Below are positions 19,277 to 29,419 of a DNA stretch of 64,000 bases, in pieces. Location: assembly GCA_013368315.1 (NCBI GenBank), contig JAACJM010000242.1, forward strand, positions 1 through 64,000, given 5' to 3'. Within the stretch, counting starts at the first letter, position 1; every line of letters begins with the position of its first letter. The DNA is from Tetrapyrgos nigripes. Lineage: Eukaryota > Basidiomycota > Agaricomycetes > Agaricales > Campanellaceae. The position numbers were made by a program, and so were the translations under genes. Under the pieces are notes generated by a model. It was not told the origin of the DNA, did no database searches, and was given only the letters and a program-made list of their open reading frames with translations.

Positions 19277-22043
19277 TATGGGTGGTGAATTCATTAAAGG
19301 CACCTACCGAGAAATGTTACTCGAGAAAGGTGTTAAAATCCTTAACAGTGCACCATACATTCATCAACAGAATGGTCGAGCGGAACGCTTTATACGCACT
19401 CTGATGGATAAGTCACTGGCAATGATGAAGTTAGCATGTCTACCTGAATCTTGGTGGGAATATGCTGTCCGTCATGGATTGTATGTCTATCGACGTACTC
19501 CCTTACGACGACACAAATGGATAACTCCATTTGAAATGCTTGAAAAAGAAAAACCGCGTATCGATCATTTACGAGTTTTTGGCTGTGGAGCTTACGTCTT
19601 TAAACCCGAGGAAACTCGAAAGAACAAACTCGCTTCCAAGTCAGAACTCATGACGTATCTTGGTGTAGCACCAGGAGAACGTGGAAATCTTTTCATGCGT
19701 ACAAACAATGCGGAATTTACATCTCCGCAAGCCGTGTTTGAGGAAGACTTCTTTCCTCGATGTAAAACTCAATCTCGTAATTCAAAACAACTACCTATCG
19801 AGTCATCGCACGACGATGACACTCCTCTACCACAACCAATCCCTGACGATGATGATGAAGATTTTCATCATCGTCCTCCTCGCATCCCTTCAACAAGGAG
19901 ACCTGATCAACTTCGTGACGACGAACCTGAACAGGATCCACCGCCTTCGTCTCCGGATAGTGACTCTGAGCCTAGAAGAACGGTAACACCGCCGCCAGTG
20001 GAGACACCACCTCCTCAGGCACCTCGAAAGCCCAGAGCTCCTAGACAAAGACGGCCACCAACAGAACCAACGCGTCGAAGCGAGCGTACTGGTACTGTAC
20101 CTAAACGATACGGGGATAAACACCCTGTAGAAGTTGAACGCGATCTTGAACCTCAAATCGCAGCTGATAAAAGAGCGGAAGCAAAAGCTAAAGCAGAGAG
20201 AGACGCTCGGAGAGAAAACCGACGTCAACAAGCTGCAGAGCAACAGGTTCCCGGACCTAGTTCTGCATCCGGAAGCGCACCCCAGGGGGAGCAGCAAGCC
20301 GAGAGTGATGACTCTGCACGCCCTGAATCAGAAGAAATGGCAGAACCATGCCGTGAAGGGGGAGTATCTATAAATTTCTTGCTTATGCAGGCAATTGCTC
20401 CTGGAGAAATCGATTCCCACTTGCTTATTCAGAAAGTTACTTCGAAGAATGATGGGAATCAACCGAATGTTCGTAATATCCGCGAATGGACATTCAAAGA
20501 CATTGCTCGCTTACCTATAGCTGAGCAAGAGGAATGGAAAGTCGCTTGCCGCGAAGAATTAGAGGCTCTTCGCAAGCGCGACACCTATGAATTGGTCGAA
20601 AGACCTAAAGATAGGAAAGTTATCAAAAACCGATGGGTCTTCGACATCAAAACTGATGGTCGCAAAAAGGCAAGACTCGTTGCAAAAGGTTTTTCACAGG
20701 TCGAAGGCATAGACTTTGATCAAATATATTCACCTGTTGTTCGATTCGAGACTGTGCGCTTAATCTTCGCTTTAGCTGCACTTAAGGGCTGGCACGTGTC
20801 CGGTGTCGATGTCCGATCAGCCTATCTATATGGCTTACTCGATGAAGAAATCTATATGGAACAACCGGAAGCCTTTAAAGTAAAAGGACAAGAGCATAAA
20901 GTCGTCTGGCTTCTTCGTGCTCTTTACGGACTCAAACAAGCAGGACTTGCGTGGTGGAAAAGTCTTGATAAGTCCATGGCAGAACTTGGTTTTAAACGAA
21001 TCATTTCCGACGCCGGAATCTTCATTCACAAACGCTATGACGCCGACAAAAATCTCATTGAAAATTCTATCGTCATTGCCGTAGTCTATGTGGATGACGC
21101 TCTATTCTGTGGAGCGAACAAAACCTTAGTCTTACGACTCAAAGGAGACTTTATGAAGAGATGGGAATGTAGGGATCTAGGCGATGCCAAAGAATTCCTT
21201 AGGATGAGAATTACCAGAAAAGGCAGCAAGATCTCTTTAGACCAGTGCGCTTACCTGGATAAAATCCTAGAAACTTATGGAATGCAAAACGCGAAAGCTT
21301 CTGCTACCCCATTACCTGGCAATTATCACCCTCTTCCTCTTCCAAATGACACTCCTGTCAATTATACTCTTCGTCAAAGTTATCAGGAGATAATCGGATC
21401 CTTACTCTACTTAATGTTAGGAACACGTCCTGATATCTCCTTTGCTGTTACAAAACTTGCGCAATTTGCTGCAAACCCCTCACAAGAACACTACAATAGG
21501 GCGAAAGACATTTGCCGTTATCTCGTTGGCACTAAAAAATATGCTCTTGTGTACAACGGTCGAGGGGGAGAAGGCTTATCAGCCTATACAGACTCCGATT
21601 GGGGATCAGATCCTGGAACACGCAAATCTCAAACTGGCTTCTTTCTACAATTAGCCCAAGCACCATTTAGCTGGACGTCTAGACAACAAAAGACAGTTGC
21701 TCTATCTTCGACTGAAGCTGAATACATGGCACTTAGTGACTGCAGTCGACAAGTCTGCTGGTTCAAGACTCTTCTCAGTGAAATCGAATATCCTCTTCAC
21801 GCTATTCCAATTTACGGTGACAATCAGGGATCAATTTTTATTGCATCAAACCCTGTCACGGATAAGCGAACCAAACACATTGATATTCGATATCATTTTG
21901 TTCGAGAAAAAGTCATCGACGAGACAGTCAAGTTATTCTTCATTGAAGGAAGTAATAACCCTGCAGATCTACTCACTAAAGCTCTTGATCGAGTAAAGTT
22001 TGAGAAGTTCAGGAAACAATTAGGACTTCAGTTTTATAATTGA
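19269..22043 (+). CDS. Copia integrase core, reverse transcriptase and RNase H, 924 aa
   Basis: The longest open frame of the element. The integrase second Asp is in MSDMGGEF and the Glu in NGRAERFIRTLM, with WWEYAVRHGLYVYRRTP following. A Pro/Glu/Arg-rich spacer (~residues 175-370) precedes the RT, which has EWKVACREELEALRKRDTYE, KARLVAKGFSQVEGID, the LYGLKQA block and the catalytic YVDDALF. RNase H has YTDSDWGSDPGTRKSQTGFF, SSTEAEYMAL and the closing HIDIRYHFVRE. These enzymes copy element RNA into DNA and insert it. The RT-RNase H part shows no inactivating change. The frame starts in the middle of integrase because of the upstream frameshift. Confidence 0.93.
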   Translation: MSDMGGEFIKGTYREMLLEKGVKILNSAPYIHQQNGRAERFIRTLMDKSLAMMKLACLPESWWEYAVRHGLYVYRRTPLRRHKWITPFEMLEKEKPRIDHLRVFGCGAYVFKPEETRKNKLASKSELMTYLGVAPGERGNLFMRTNNAEFTSPQAVFEEDFFPRCKTQSRNSKQLPIESSHDDDTPLPQPIPDDDDEDFHHRPPRIPSTRRPDQLRDDEPEQDPPPSSPDSDSEPRRTVTPPPVETPPPQAPRKPRAPRQRRPPTEPTRRSERTGTVPKRYGDKHPVEVERDLEPQIAADKRAEAKAKAERDARRENRRQQAAEQQVPGPSSASGSAPQGEQQAESDDSARPESEEMAEPCREGGVSINFLLMQAIAPGEIDSHLLIQKVTSKNDGNQPNVRNIREWTFKDIARLPIAEQEEWKVACREELEALRKRDTYELVERPKDRKVIKNRWVFDIKTDGRKKARLVAKGFSQVEGIDFDQIYSPVVRFETVRLIFALAALKGWHVSGVDVRSAYLYGLLDEEIYMEQPEAFKVKGQEHKVVWLLRALYGLKQAGLAWWKSLDKSMAELGFKRIISDAGIFIHKRYDADKNLIENSIVIAVVYVDDALFCGANKTLVLRLKGDFMKRWECRDLGDAKEFLRMRITRKGSKISLDQCAYLDKILETYGMQNAKASATPLPGNYHPLPLPNDTPVNYTLRQSYQEIIGSLLYLMLGTRPDISFAVTKLAQFAANPSQEHYNRAKDICRYLVGTKKYALVYNGRGGEGLSAYTDSDWGSDPGTRKSQTGFFLQLAQAPFSWTSRQQKTVALSSTEAEYMALSDCSRQVCWFKTLLSEIEYPLHAIPIYGDNQGSIFIASNPVTDKRTKHIDIRYHFVREKVIDETVKLFFIEGSNNPADLLTKALDRVKFEKFRKQLGLQFYN

Positions 22044-22140
22044 AGAAATTGTATTGAAAACGTCGAGGCACTGGATCCCTTCCTTCCATGGCTGCTTACA
22101 GCGCCTACCTATGCTTACACGCACTACCGTGCTGCTTAGC

Positions 22141-22149
22141 AAGGGGGAG
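22141..22149 (+). promoter_or_regulatory. Polypurine tract
   Basis: AAGGGGGAG lies directly before the 3' LTR, the usual plus-strand primer. Confidence 0.85.
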
Positions 22150-22518
22150 TGTTGAATTGGCGCATTCAGTTGCAGCCATCAACGTATTCTATGTAGAACA
22201 ATAGTAGTAGTTATATATAGAACAATAAGATTATATAGACAATAAAGTGTAGTACGACAATAGTGTACGAAACCAGCATTGTTCTATCCAGTACAATAGA
22301 ATCTTATTGTTACTCTAGTATTAGTTTACATGTATTTGTATCTCCTAAAAGGTATATAAGGACTGGTAGATAGTCCCCCAAATAACAAGTTTTTACACTT
22401 AACCCACATCGCTCTACAAGCCTCTAACAAGCCTAACAAGCTAATTCTTATCCCCAGGTAAGTTGCGTAGTTGCCACTGCGTCTAGTAGTGTACAAGCCG
22501 TACCATGCCTGCTTAATA
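22150..22518 (+). repeat. 3' LTR of the Copia element
   Basis: Near-identical to 15467-15834. Starts TGTTGAAT and ends TTAATA, so the terminal CA has become TA (a C-to-T change). Confidence 0.93.
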
Positions 22519-22520
22519 AG

Positions 22521-24460
22521 TGCCATTTTTGCTCGCCCGGGTCTACTCCATATGGGACAAATTTGAGGCCGAACAGCTATATGGAGTAGCTCCGGCGCTG
22601 AGCATAAATTCGTCATTTCTGTTTGCCCAAAAGATCTTTCCAAATATGCATTGCCGCCCACGGTAAGTGTTCTTTCTTGTCTATAAATTCTTTCTAAACG
22701 TTTCTTCACGTACCTGATTCCATTGTTCCTTCGCAAGACTCAAATGTATGTTCATCCAAACTTTCCAACCACTAAGCAGGTAGAGCTATCGAGCATAGTA
22801 GCCACATGCGCTACGAGGCCGAAGAATGAGGCTGAGTTCTTTACATGAAAGAGATGTGGGCCGCCACTGTGTGTGGCAATGATGAGGGTTTATGCACCAT
22901 TCTCTTGGATATCCCCTGCCGAAAATTCAGCGCAGAGTAAGAAAAAAAAAAGAAAAAGAGAGATTTCAAGAGTATTTGCGCGCATGCATACATCCTTGAA
23001 ACTCAAATGCTACAGTAGTCAACTAGTACTTACCCTAGAGCTTTAGCTTCAATATTCATGTTGAATTCCTTTGGCAATACATACACAGTAGAGGGAAAAT
23101 ATTCATCAGTAAATTTCAAATATATCTACACTGATTCCAATTTCCGAGCCGGAAATTAGTAAGAAAATCTCCAGAAAATCTGTATATGTAAATTGCATAG
23201 CCACACGCGGAAGCCTCAGGTTATAAGAACAAGTAAAAGGGCTCGTAGCGCTGTAACCTTCATGGATGGTGAGCAGCGATGGCAAGTGTGAAGGATGATT
23301 GGCGTGAAATAGGACCCCTGATGATAGGTGACAAGGCCGGTAGGAAAATTTGCCAATTTGGCCAGTTTTTGTCCGAACTGGGGTACCGGCCTATAAAAAA
23401 TCGCGAAAAATCCAGGAAGATTTCCGAAGCATATTCTGCGTATCTATGAGCCTAACTCGTCCTTTTCCAATCCATTCACTGCGTCGGAAAAGAGGCTGTC
23501 TAGTGAGGTCGTCGATGGTGAGCATGGTGAATGTAACATGTGCTTCAACAAGGTAGTGGAAGGCAATATGTACTGTGTTGTACAGCAGTATGAAGGAGAT
23601 GTGGGCCACCACTGCGTGTGGCAATGACAAGACCCAAAAGGAAAGGGGGTGAGTGGCAAGAAGCGCTAAATGAGCGCTGTCAACTGTTCGGCACAACGGT
23701 ACTGGCTTCTATCATGGAGATTAGAAAGAAAATCTTGAGAAAATTGTATATCTGAATTGAATAGCTATACACGGGAGCCTCACATTATAAGGTTAACTCC
23801 GTAAAGGGCCTCGTAACGTTGTTACCTTGAGAAATGGCGAGCAGCAGGTGTGAAGGATGATGACGTTGTTGAACAAGTGCGTTGCAGACCACGCGTTTTT
23901 GCGGCAAAAGCCGGTGACCGGTTATGGTGATCAAATGGCACCGGAAACCGGTACACCTATCGAGCACAGCCACACGCGGGAGCGTCAGATTATAAGAACG
24001 AGACCCTAAAGGGCCTTGTAATCTACTTCCTCGAAGACCTATTAAGGAAATAATGGGAATGGAGTCACTGGACGAAAACTCAAATAGCCATATGTGGAAT
24101 AAGGTCAGTGAGAGTCAGGGATTTCGCAGTGTGGAGTTCAGCCACCGCTATTGTGATTGGTAAGTAGCCTATTGTCCACCACATGCGAGGCCTATTGTTG
24201 TTCCGCCTGCAGCGGGTAAAATTTTGTCCGAATCCTGGTCGGCTTTCTGACCCTCCGGCCCCACTTTTTGCCCGAACTGGTGACCGGCCTCATCACCCAT
24301 TATCAGGGGTCCTCGTCACCTTGGGTGGCAATGCATATTTGGAAAGATTTTTGGGCAAACATAGATGTTGAATTTATGCTCGGCGCCGGAGCTGCTCCAT
24401 ATGGTGGTTTGGCCTCAAACTGGTCCCATATGGAGTAGACCTGGGGGAGCAAAAATGGCA
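22521..24460. mobile_element. ~1.94-kb repeat with ~142-bp inverted ends
   Basis: TGCCATTTTTGCTC-GCCCGG at 22521 is matched in inverted form ending at 24460. Similarity (roughly 85% by eye) continues through TCTACTCCATATGGGAC and CCAAATATGCATTGCC to 22664 / 24320. The interior has no transposase and carries several internally related blocks (AGCCACACGCGGGAGC, CCTAAAGGGCCT-GTAA, GCGGCAAAAGCCGG). It is probably a non-autonomous element or a composite. The left end abuts the Copia 3' LTR. Confidence 0.6.
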
Positions 24461-25168
24461 GTGAAAAATCCGAAATTTAAGTTCGCACAGAGATCTCTGG
24501 AAATATGCAATGTCGCCCAAGGTGCGTCAAATGGGCGTTGCAGACCATGCGTTTTGCGGCAAAAGCCGGTAACCGGTTATGGTGACTGGGGAAAGGTGCC
24601 ACTGCTTCGCATGGCAAATTACGAGGCCCATTGTATAAGTAAGTAATACTGTAAAATTGACTAAAAAAATTAGATAGAGCTTAATATCTTCTGTAATGAC
24701 ACCTTGAACGTTGGGTGGAGGAGCCCATAGTGGTTCAGAGAGCGGCAGTTGGACTTGCGACGGCTGCTGAGGGAAGGTAAATACGCCTGAAGCTCGTTGT
24801 GGTTGGTGGGCGGCAAGGCAGAAATGATCTATGATGTATTGAGCGTCAGTTCGGGTACTTCGGAGCGCTGTGTTGGCGTGTAAAAGTTAGAACCCGTGAG
24901 AACCTTTGCTACTCAATTGAGGGGTCGACATAAGTTAACTCGGCCTAAAGGGCCTCGTAATCAGCTAGCACCGGAGACCGGTGGAGCTATCAAGCACAGC
25001 CACATGCGGGAGCGTCAGGTTATAAGAACTGTGACGGTTGCAGACTGAGAGAGGTACTCGACAGTTGACGGCAGTGATGATGTGTGTATTGACATCAAAT
25101 GGTCTTTGAACCCAGTCTAGACTGAGTCTAGACGTTTCAGTTGTCAGGAAGGATAGAGACTGACCCTA
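24461..25168. other. Repeat-derived sequence without a gene
   Basis: Contains further copies of blocks seen in 22521-24460: AAAAGCCGGTAACCGGTTAT at about 24553, GCACCGGAGACCGGTG near 24968 and AGCCACATGCGGGAGCG at about 25000. No ORF is supported. Confidence 0.5.
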
Positions 25169-25345
25169 AGGGCCTTGAGAACTAGTCCAAGGAAGCTGTG
25201 AACGACATCATGGGTCTTGACTGTGATTCCTGATGAGCACTTGATGAGCACCAACAAATAGAGGTGTGAGTTTGAACCTGTGGAAAAGATCTGGGAGGTC
25301 GCTACAACATAAATTAACTCAACCTAAAGGCCTTGTAATGCCTGC
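25169..25345 (+). repeat. ~175-bp direct repeat, left copy
   Basis: GGCCTTGA...GGAAGCTGTGAACGAC...GAGTTTGAACCTGTGGAAAA...CCTAAAGGCCTTGTAA. A second copy in the same orientation lies at 25719-25893. Both edges carry a GGCCTTG word. Confidence 0.75.
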
Positions 25346-25720
25346 ACCAGGTTCTCAACCTTTACAACATGTTTCAAAGAAATGGAAAGAGCATGAGAAA
25401 GATGGTAACTATATCCTGCCAAATAAGAGATCTAAAGTCAATCAGCTACAGTCTGAAAATGGTCCTCAGGGATTGATTTGGGACAGTCAAAACTTCAGTT
25501 GTGGTTATGATTCTATGTTCACCATTTTGGCTGATTTATGGGCATTTAATCCAGGGTTTTGGTCAAAGGAGTGGAGATCATCAAATAGATTTATCAGCAC
25601 ATTGTCTGCTGGCTTTCCAGATGTGTATGAAGGGAGATGCTACACTTGTCCAATAGAAATGCTTACCCATATGGAGAGATGGTTGTTTCTCATGATGCTG
25701 TGGTTGTCGACAGAAAGGCC
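25345..25720 (+). pseudogene. Protein fragment with an NFSCGYD motif
   Basis: A protein-like stretch (GLIWDSQNFSCGYDSMFTIL, then LWAFNPGFW and RFISTLSAGF) runs to ~25700, preceded by a Lys-rich segment. The N-x-S-C-x-Y-D pattern resembles the nucleophile region of cysteine-peptidase-like domains that I associate with fungal transposon proteins, but I cannot name the family with confidence. It has no start or stop of its own and is bracketed by 175-bp direct repeats, so it is an inserted or internally retained fragment. Confidence 0.4.
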
Positions 25721-25893
25721 TTGCATTGATCTGAGGAAGCTGTGAACAACGTCATGGGTCTTTGATGGGTCTCAACTGTGATTCCAGATGAGCACCTAAT
25801 GAGTGCCAATGAACAGGGGTGGGAGTTTGAACCTGTGGAAAAGATCTGGGAGGTCGCTACAACATAAATTAACTCAGCCTAAAGGCCTTGTAA
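25719..25893 (+). repeat. ~175-bp direct repeat, right copy
   Basis: Same sequence as 25169-25345 with small changes (GAACAACGTCATGGGTC versus GAACGACATCATGGGTC). It leads directly into Gypsy Pol sequence at 25896. Confidence 0.75.
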
Positions 25894-25895
25894 CT

Positions 25896-26632
25896 AGTCC
25901 ATCACCCAGGCAAAGCAAATACCCAAGCAGATGCCCTCTCTCACCTTCCCTCCCACCAAGTAACAGACCAAGAAGACAATTTGGAAATGACAGTACTCAG
26001 ACCAGAGCACATTGTAAGGCTTGCTGCTACTATGCTGGTCAACCCCCTAGAAGAACAGATTCGTCAGTGGCCTCCCACTTCACTTTGTGTCAGATCACAG
26101 TCCACAGTTCACAGCACAAGCCATGTGCTCTCTGTTAGACCGACTTGGGATCAAGTCAAGCCTTTCCTCAGGCTACTGACCCCAGATGAATGGACAGACA
26201 GAATGAGCCAACCAGGAAGTGGAGAAATATCTGCATCTCTACACCAACTATAGGCAGGATGATTGGGTGGAGCACCTTCCTATGGCCAAATTTGTTCTAA
26301 ACTCCTGCACACACTCCGCACGTGGCATGGCACCTTTTGAGGTGACTTATGGCTACCTTCCTCTGTTCAACATACTGGTGGGCCAGCACACAGGGATCCT
26401 AGATGTAGAAAATCATCTCAAAGTCCTAAGACAGGTTCGAAGAGATGCAGGATCAGCTAAGCATCATATGAAGGAAGGGTACAAAAGAGGGAAACAGAAG
26501 GGACATCAGTTCAAGGCTGGGGACTATGTTTGGCAGAGTGCAGAGGACATTGACTTGAAACTTTCAAGTGACAAGTTGGGGGACTGGCAGTTGGGACCAT
26601 ACAATGATATGCCATACAAAATTCACGTATAG
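25896..26632 (+). pseudogene. Ty3/Gypsy Pol fragment: RNase H end and integrase end
   Basis: HHPGKANTQADALSHLPS at ~25900 is the hallmark end of Gypsy RNase H. The frame then leads to the linker (MTVLRPEHIVRLAATMLVNP). After a deletion, the integrase C-terminal half resumes at ~26219: EKYLHLYTNYRQDDWVEHLP, FVLNSCTHSARGMAPFEVTY and a basic tail. The integrase zinc finger and most of the catalytic core are missing, and the reading frame changes. Dead fragment, unrelated to the minus-strand Gag relic at 7757-9540 as far as can be judged. Confidence 0.85.
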
Positions 26633-26766
26633 AAACACTATTTGGTAGTTAGAAAGCTGGTTCACCACTTGAATTGGAATATAAAGGACTGGAGTGTACA
26701 AGGTTTGCTGGGATAGGTAAGGCCTCATCATGATTCCATGGGTTACCAAGATCAGTAACAGCCTTA

Positions 26767-26832
26767 TGGCCAGAAACTGTAAGCCATGAAAGGTCGTGAA
26801 CTGTAAGCCATGAAAGGTCGTGAACTGTATCG
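26767..26832. repeat. Short tandem duplication AACTGTAAGCCATGAAAGGT
   Basis: Two ~30-bp copies of GAACTGTAAGCCATGAAAGG at about 26774 and 26805, with GTCGTGAACTGTA following. Confidence 0.7.
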
Positions 26833-26884
26833 GCAGCTCTGGCTTTGGAAGGGTTAGGGTTATTAGGATATCCTAGGGTTTGAG

Positions 26885-27060
26885 TAGGGGTCTACCCCAG
26901 GGGGGGATAGGGGAGGGGCAGGATTTGGGCAGGGGAGGGGCAAGATTTGGGCAGGGGAGGGGCAGGATTTGGGTAGGGGAGGGGCAGGATTTGGGCAGGG
27001 TTTGGGTAGAGGAAGGGGAGGATTTGGGCAGAGGAGGGGTAGGGGAGAGGGAGAGGAGAG
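26885..27060. repeat. G-rich GGGGAGGGGCAGGATTTGGG satellite
   Basis: About seven ~20-bp units GGGCAGGGGAGGGGCAGGAT on the plus strand are strongly strand-asymmetric with runs of four or more G, a pattern able to form G-quadruplexes. ORFs through it are artefacts. Confidence 0.85.
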
Positions 27061-27129
27061 ACAGGAGAGAGATGTGTCTGCACTTACCTTGATTGTATTT
27101 TTACTGCAGACTTTTTTCTGACATTGACT

Positions 27130-27440
27130 TACATTGATAGTATTTTTTTTTGTGAGATTGGAGTCCAACACGCAGCTGGACGCTCAAGTCGTTCATGCTG
27201 CATGCAGAGTACTTATATTGATAGGATTGAGATTTTGAGTAACACGCAGCTGGACGCTCAAGTCGTTCATGCTGCATGCAGAGTACTTATATTGATAGGA
27301 TTGAGATTTTGAGTGACACGCAGCTGGACACTCAAGTTGTTCATGCTGCGTGCAGAGTACTTATATTGATAGGATTGAGATTTTGAGTGACACGCAGCTG
27401 GACGCTCAAGTCGTCCATGCTGCATGCAGAGTACTTACAT
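27130..27440. repeat. 74-bp tandem repeat, four copies
   Basis: ACACGCAGCTGGACGCTCAA starts at 27168, 27242, 27316 and 27390, an exact 74-bp period. Each unit includes CTCAAGTCGTTCATGCTGCA and TTATATTGATAGGATTGAGA. Confidence 0.9.
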
Positions 27441-27835
27441 CTGCATGAACTTCTTGGTTGTTCATGCCTTGTTCCTCTCATTCATCTGCGTGGACGACTA
27501 AGTCGTTCACGCCTTTTTACTCTCATGAATCTGCATGAACGACTTGGTCGTTCACGCCTTTTTACTCACATGAATCTGCATGAACGACTTGGTCGTTCAC
27601 GCAATTTTACTCTCATTTATTCTGTGTGAACAACCTGGTTGTTCACGCCTTTTTCTTCTCATTAATTCTGCGTGAACGACTTGGTCATTCACGCCTTGTT
27701 CCTCATTCATCTGCGTGGATGACCAAGTCGTTCACGCCTTTTTTCTCTTATGAATCTGCATGAACGACTTGGTCGTTCACACGATTTTACTCTCATTTAT
27801 TCTGCGTGAACGACCAATCGTTCACGCTTTTTATG
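27440..27835. repeat. ~45-bp hairpin satellite, nine units
   Basis: Each unit is CTGCRT + hairpin + T-rich spacer (GCCTTTTTACTCTCATGAAT). The hairpin arms are GTGAACGAC and GTCGTTCAC around a 3-nt loop. One unit carries paired changes (GTGAACAAC / GTTGTTCAC) that keep the stem. Confidence 0.9.
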
Positions 27836-27867
27836 CTCATTGGGTGAAAGAGCACATAAGATGTCTG

Positions 27868-29145
27868 GTGCACAGACCTAGTCAGAACGCCTAGAGCGTT
27901 TGCTTGGTCTGTGCACATCTGTACGCCCAAAGCATCCATGAATGCTTTGGGCGTACAGATGCGGTGTGGGTGTTTCCTGTGCACGGACCAACCCAGAACG
28001 CCCAAAGCGTTTGGTTGGTCCGTGCACATCTGTACGCTCAAAGCGTTCACTGACGCTTTGGGCGTTCAGATGTCCTGTGGTTTCCTGTGCATGGACCAAG
28101 TCAGAACGCCCAAAATGTTTGCTTGGTCTGTGCACATCTGTACGCCCAAAGCATCCATGAACGCTTTGGGCGTACAGATGCGGTGTGGGTGTTTCCTGTG
28201 CACGGACCAACCCAGAACGCCCAAAGCGTTTGGTTGGTCCGTGCACATCTGTACGCTCAAAGCGTCCATGAACACTTTGGGCATACAGATGCGTTGTGGG
28301 TGTTTCCTGTGCACGGACCAACCCAGAACGCCCAAAGCGTTTGGTTGGTCCGTGCACATCTGTACGCTCAAAGCGTTCACTGACGCTTTGGGCGTTCAGA
28401 TGTCCTGTGGTTTCCTGTGCACGGACCAAGTCAGAACGCCCAAAGCGTTTGCTTGGTCTGTGCACATCTGTACGCCCAAAGCGTCCATGAACGCTTTGGG
28501 CGTACAGATGCGGTGTGGGTGTTTCCTGTGCACGGACCAACCCAGAACGCCCCAAGCATTTGGTTGGTCCGTGCACATCTGTACGCTCAAAGCGTCCATG
28601 AACGCTTTGGGCATACAGATGCGGTGTGGGTGTTTCCTGTGCACGGACCAACCCAGAACGCCCAAAGTGTTTGGTTGGTCCGTGCACATCTGTACGCTCA
28701 AAGCGTTCACCGACGCTTTGGGCGTTCAGATGTCCTGTGGTCCTGTGCACGGACCAAGTCAGAACGCCCAAAGCGTTTGCTTGGTCCGTGCACATCTGTA
28801 CGCCCAAAACGTCCGTGAACGCTTTGGGCGTACAAATGTGGTGTGGATGTTTCCTGTGCACGGACCAACTCAGAACGCCAAAGCGTTTGGTTGGTCCTTG
28901 CACATCTGTACGCCCAAAGCATTAGTGAACGCTTTGGGCGTTCAGATGTCCTGTGCACGGACCGTTTGCTTGGTCCGCACATCTGGACGCTCAAAGTGTC
29001 CGTGAATGCTTTGGGCGTCCAGGTGCTGCAGTCCACGGACCAAGTAAGACGCCCAAAGCGTTCGTGTGGTCCGTGCACATCTGGATGCCCAAAAGCGTTT
29101 GGGTGGTCTGTGCACATCCGGACGCTTTGAGCGTTCGGATATCAG
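27868..29145. repeat. ~110-bp double-hairpin satellite, about eleven units
   Basis: The GGACCAA word recurs with spacings of 108, 111, 111, 108, 111, 111, 106 and 111 bp. Each unit has two stems: TGCACGGACCAA / TTGGTCCGTGCA, and ATCTGTACGCCCAAAGCAT / its inverse (perfect 19-bp arms at 27917-27935 and 27942-27960, loop CCATGA). The right end decays into shorter units (98 and ~77 bp). Long ORFs on both strands (340-364 codons) result from spacings divisible by 3 and lack protein-like composition. Confidence 0.9.
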
Positions 29146-29419
29146 TGCCTTATTTTACAAAGTAGAATTAGTTGTATTTACAAGACATAGTAGTAATACA
29201 TGTATACACAAATTTATAGATACTTTGAGGGGAGTGTCAAGTTCATGACGCTTTGAGCGTCTATGTATAGGTTGGCTCCCACAATGGACATCGGTGCTTT
29301 TTTCAAAGGTCCGCACACTGCTCGTCCCCTGCTCATCCGTTCGTCCTAAAAACTGCAGATTCGGATTCCCAGACCTCGAAAGCTGTGGGCGCTCCGGGCT
29401 CAGGTCCGGGGGAGCACTT
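29146..29419. other. No gene seen
   Basis: Spacer between the hairpin satellite and a dispersed repeat. Contains one more short hairpin (ACGCTTTGAGCGT near 29250). Confidence 0.4.

Larger units (their letters stand above)
15467..22518 (+). mobile_element. Ty1/Copia LTR retrotransposon, 7.05 kb, degenerate coding
   Basis: Two LTRs of ~368 bp, a primer-binding site, Gag, protease, integrase, RT and RNase H in Copia order, and a polypurine tract. By eye the LTRs differ at about 20 positions (~95% identity). Frameshifts break the Gag-protease linker and the integrase, so it is probably no longer autonomous. No target duplication is evident (ATAGC left, AGTGC right), suggesting rearrangement after insertion. 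Confidence 0.93.

Noticed and set aside
27878..29005. Very long ORFs on both strands (341 and 364 codons)
   Set aside because: They read a 110-bp hairpin satellite whose spacing is usually a multiple of three. Both strands and several frames are open at once and composition is not protein-like.
27440..29145. Regular palindromic repeats that could be mistaken for a CRISPR array
   Set aside because: Spacers are themselves repeated, no cas genes are present, and the sequence is from a eukaryote with introns.
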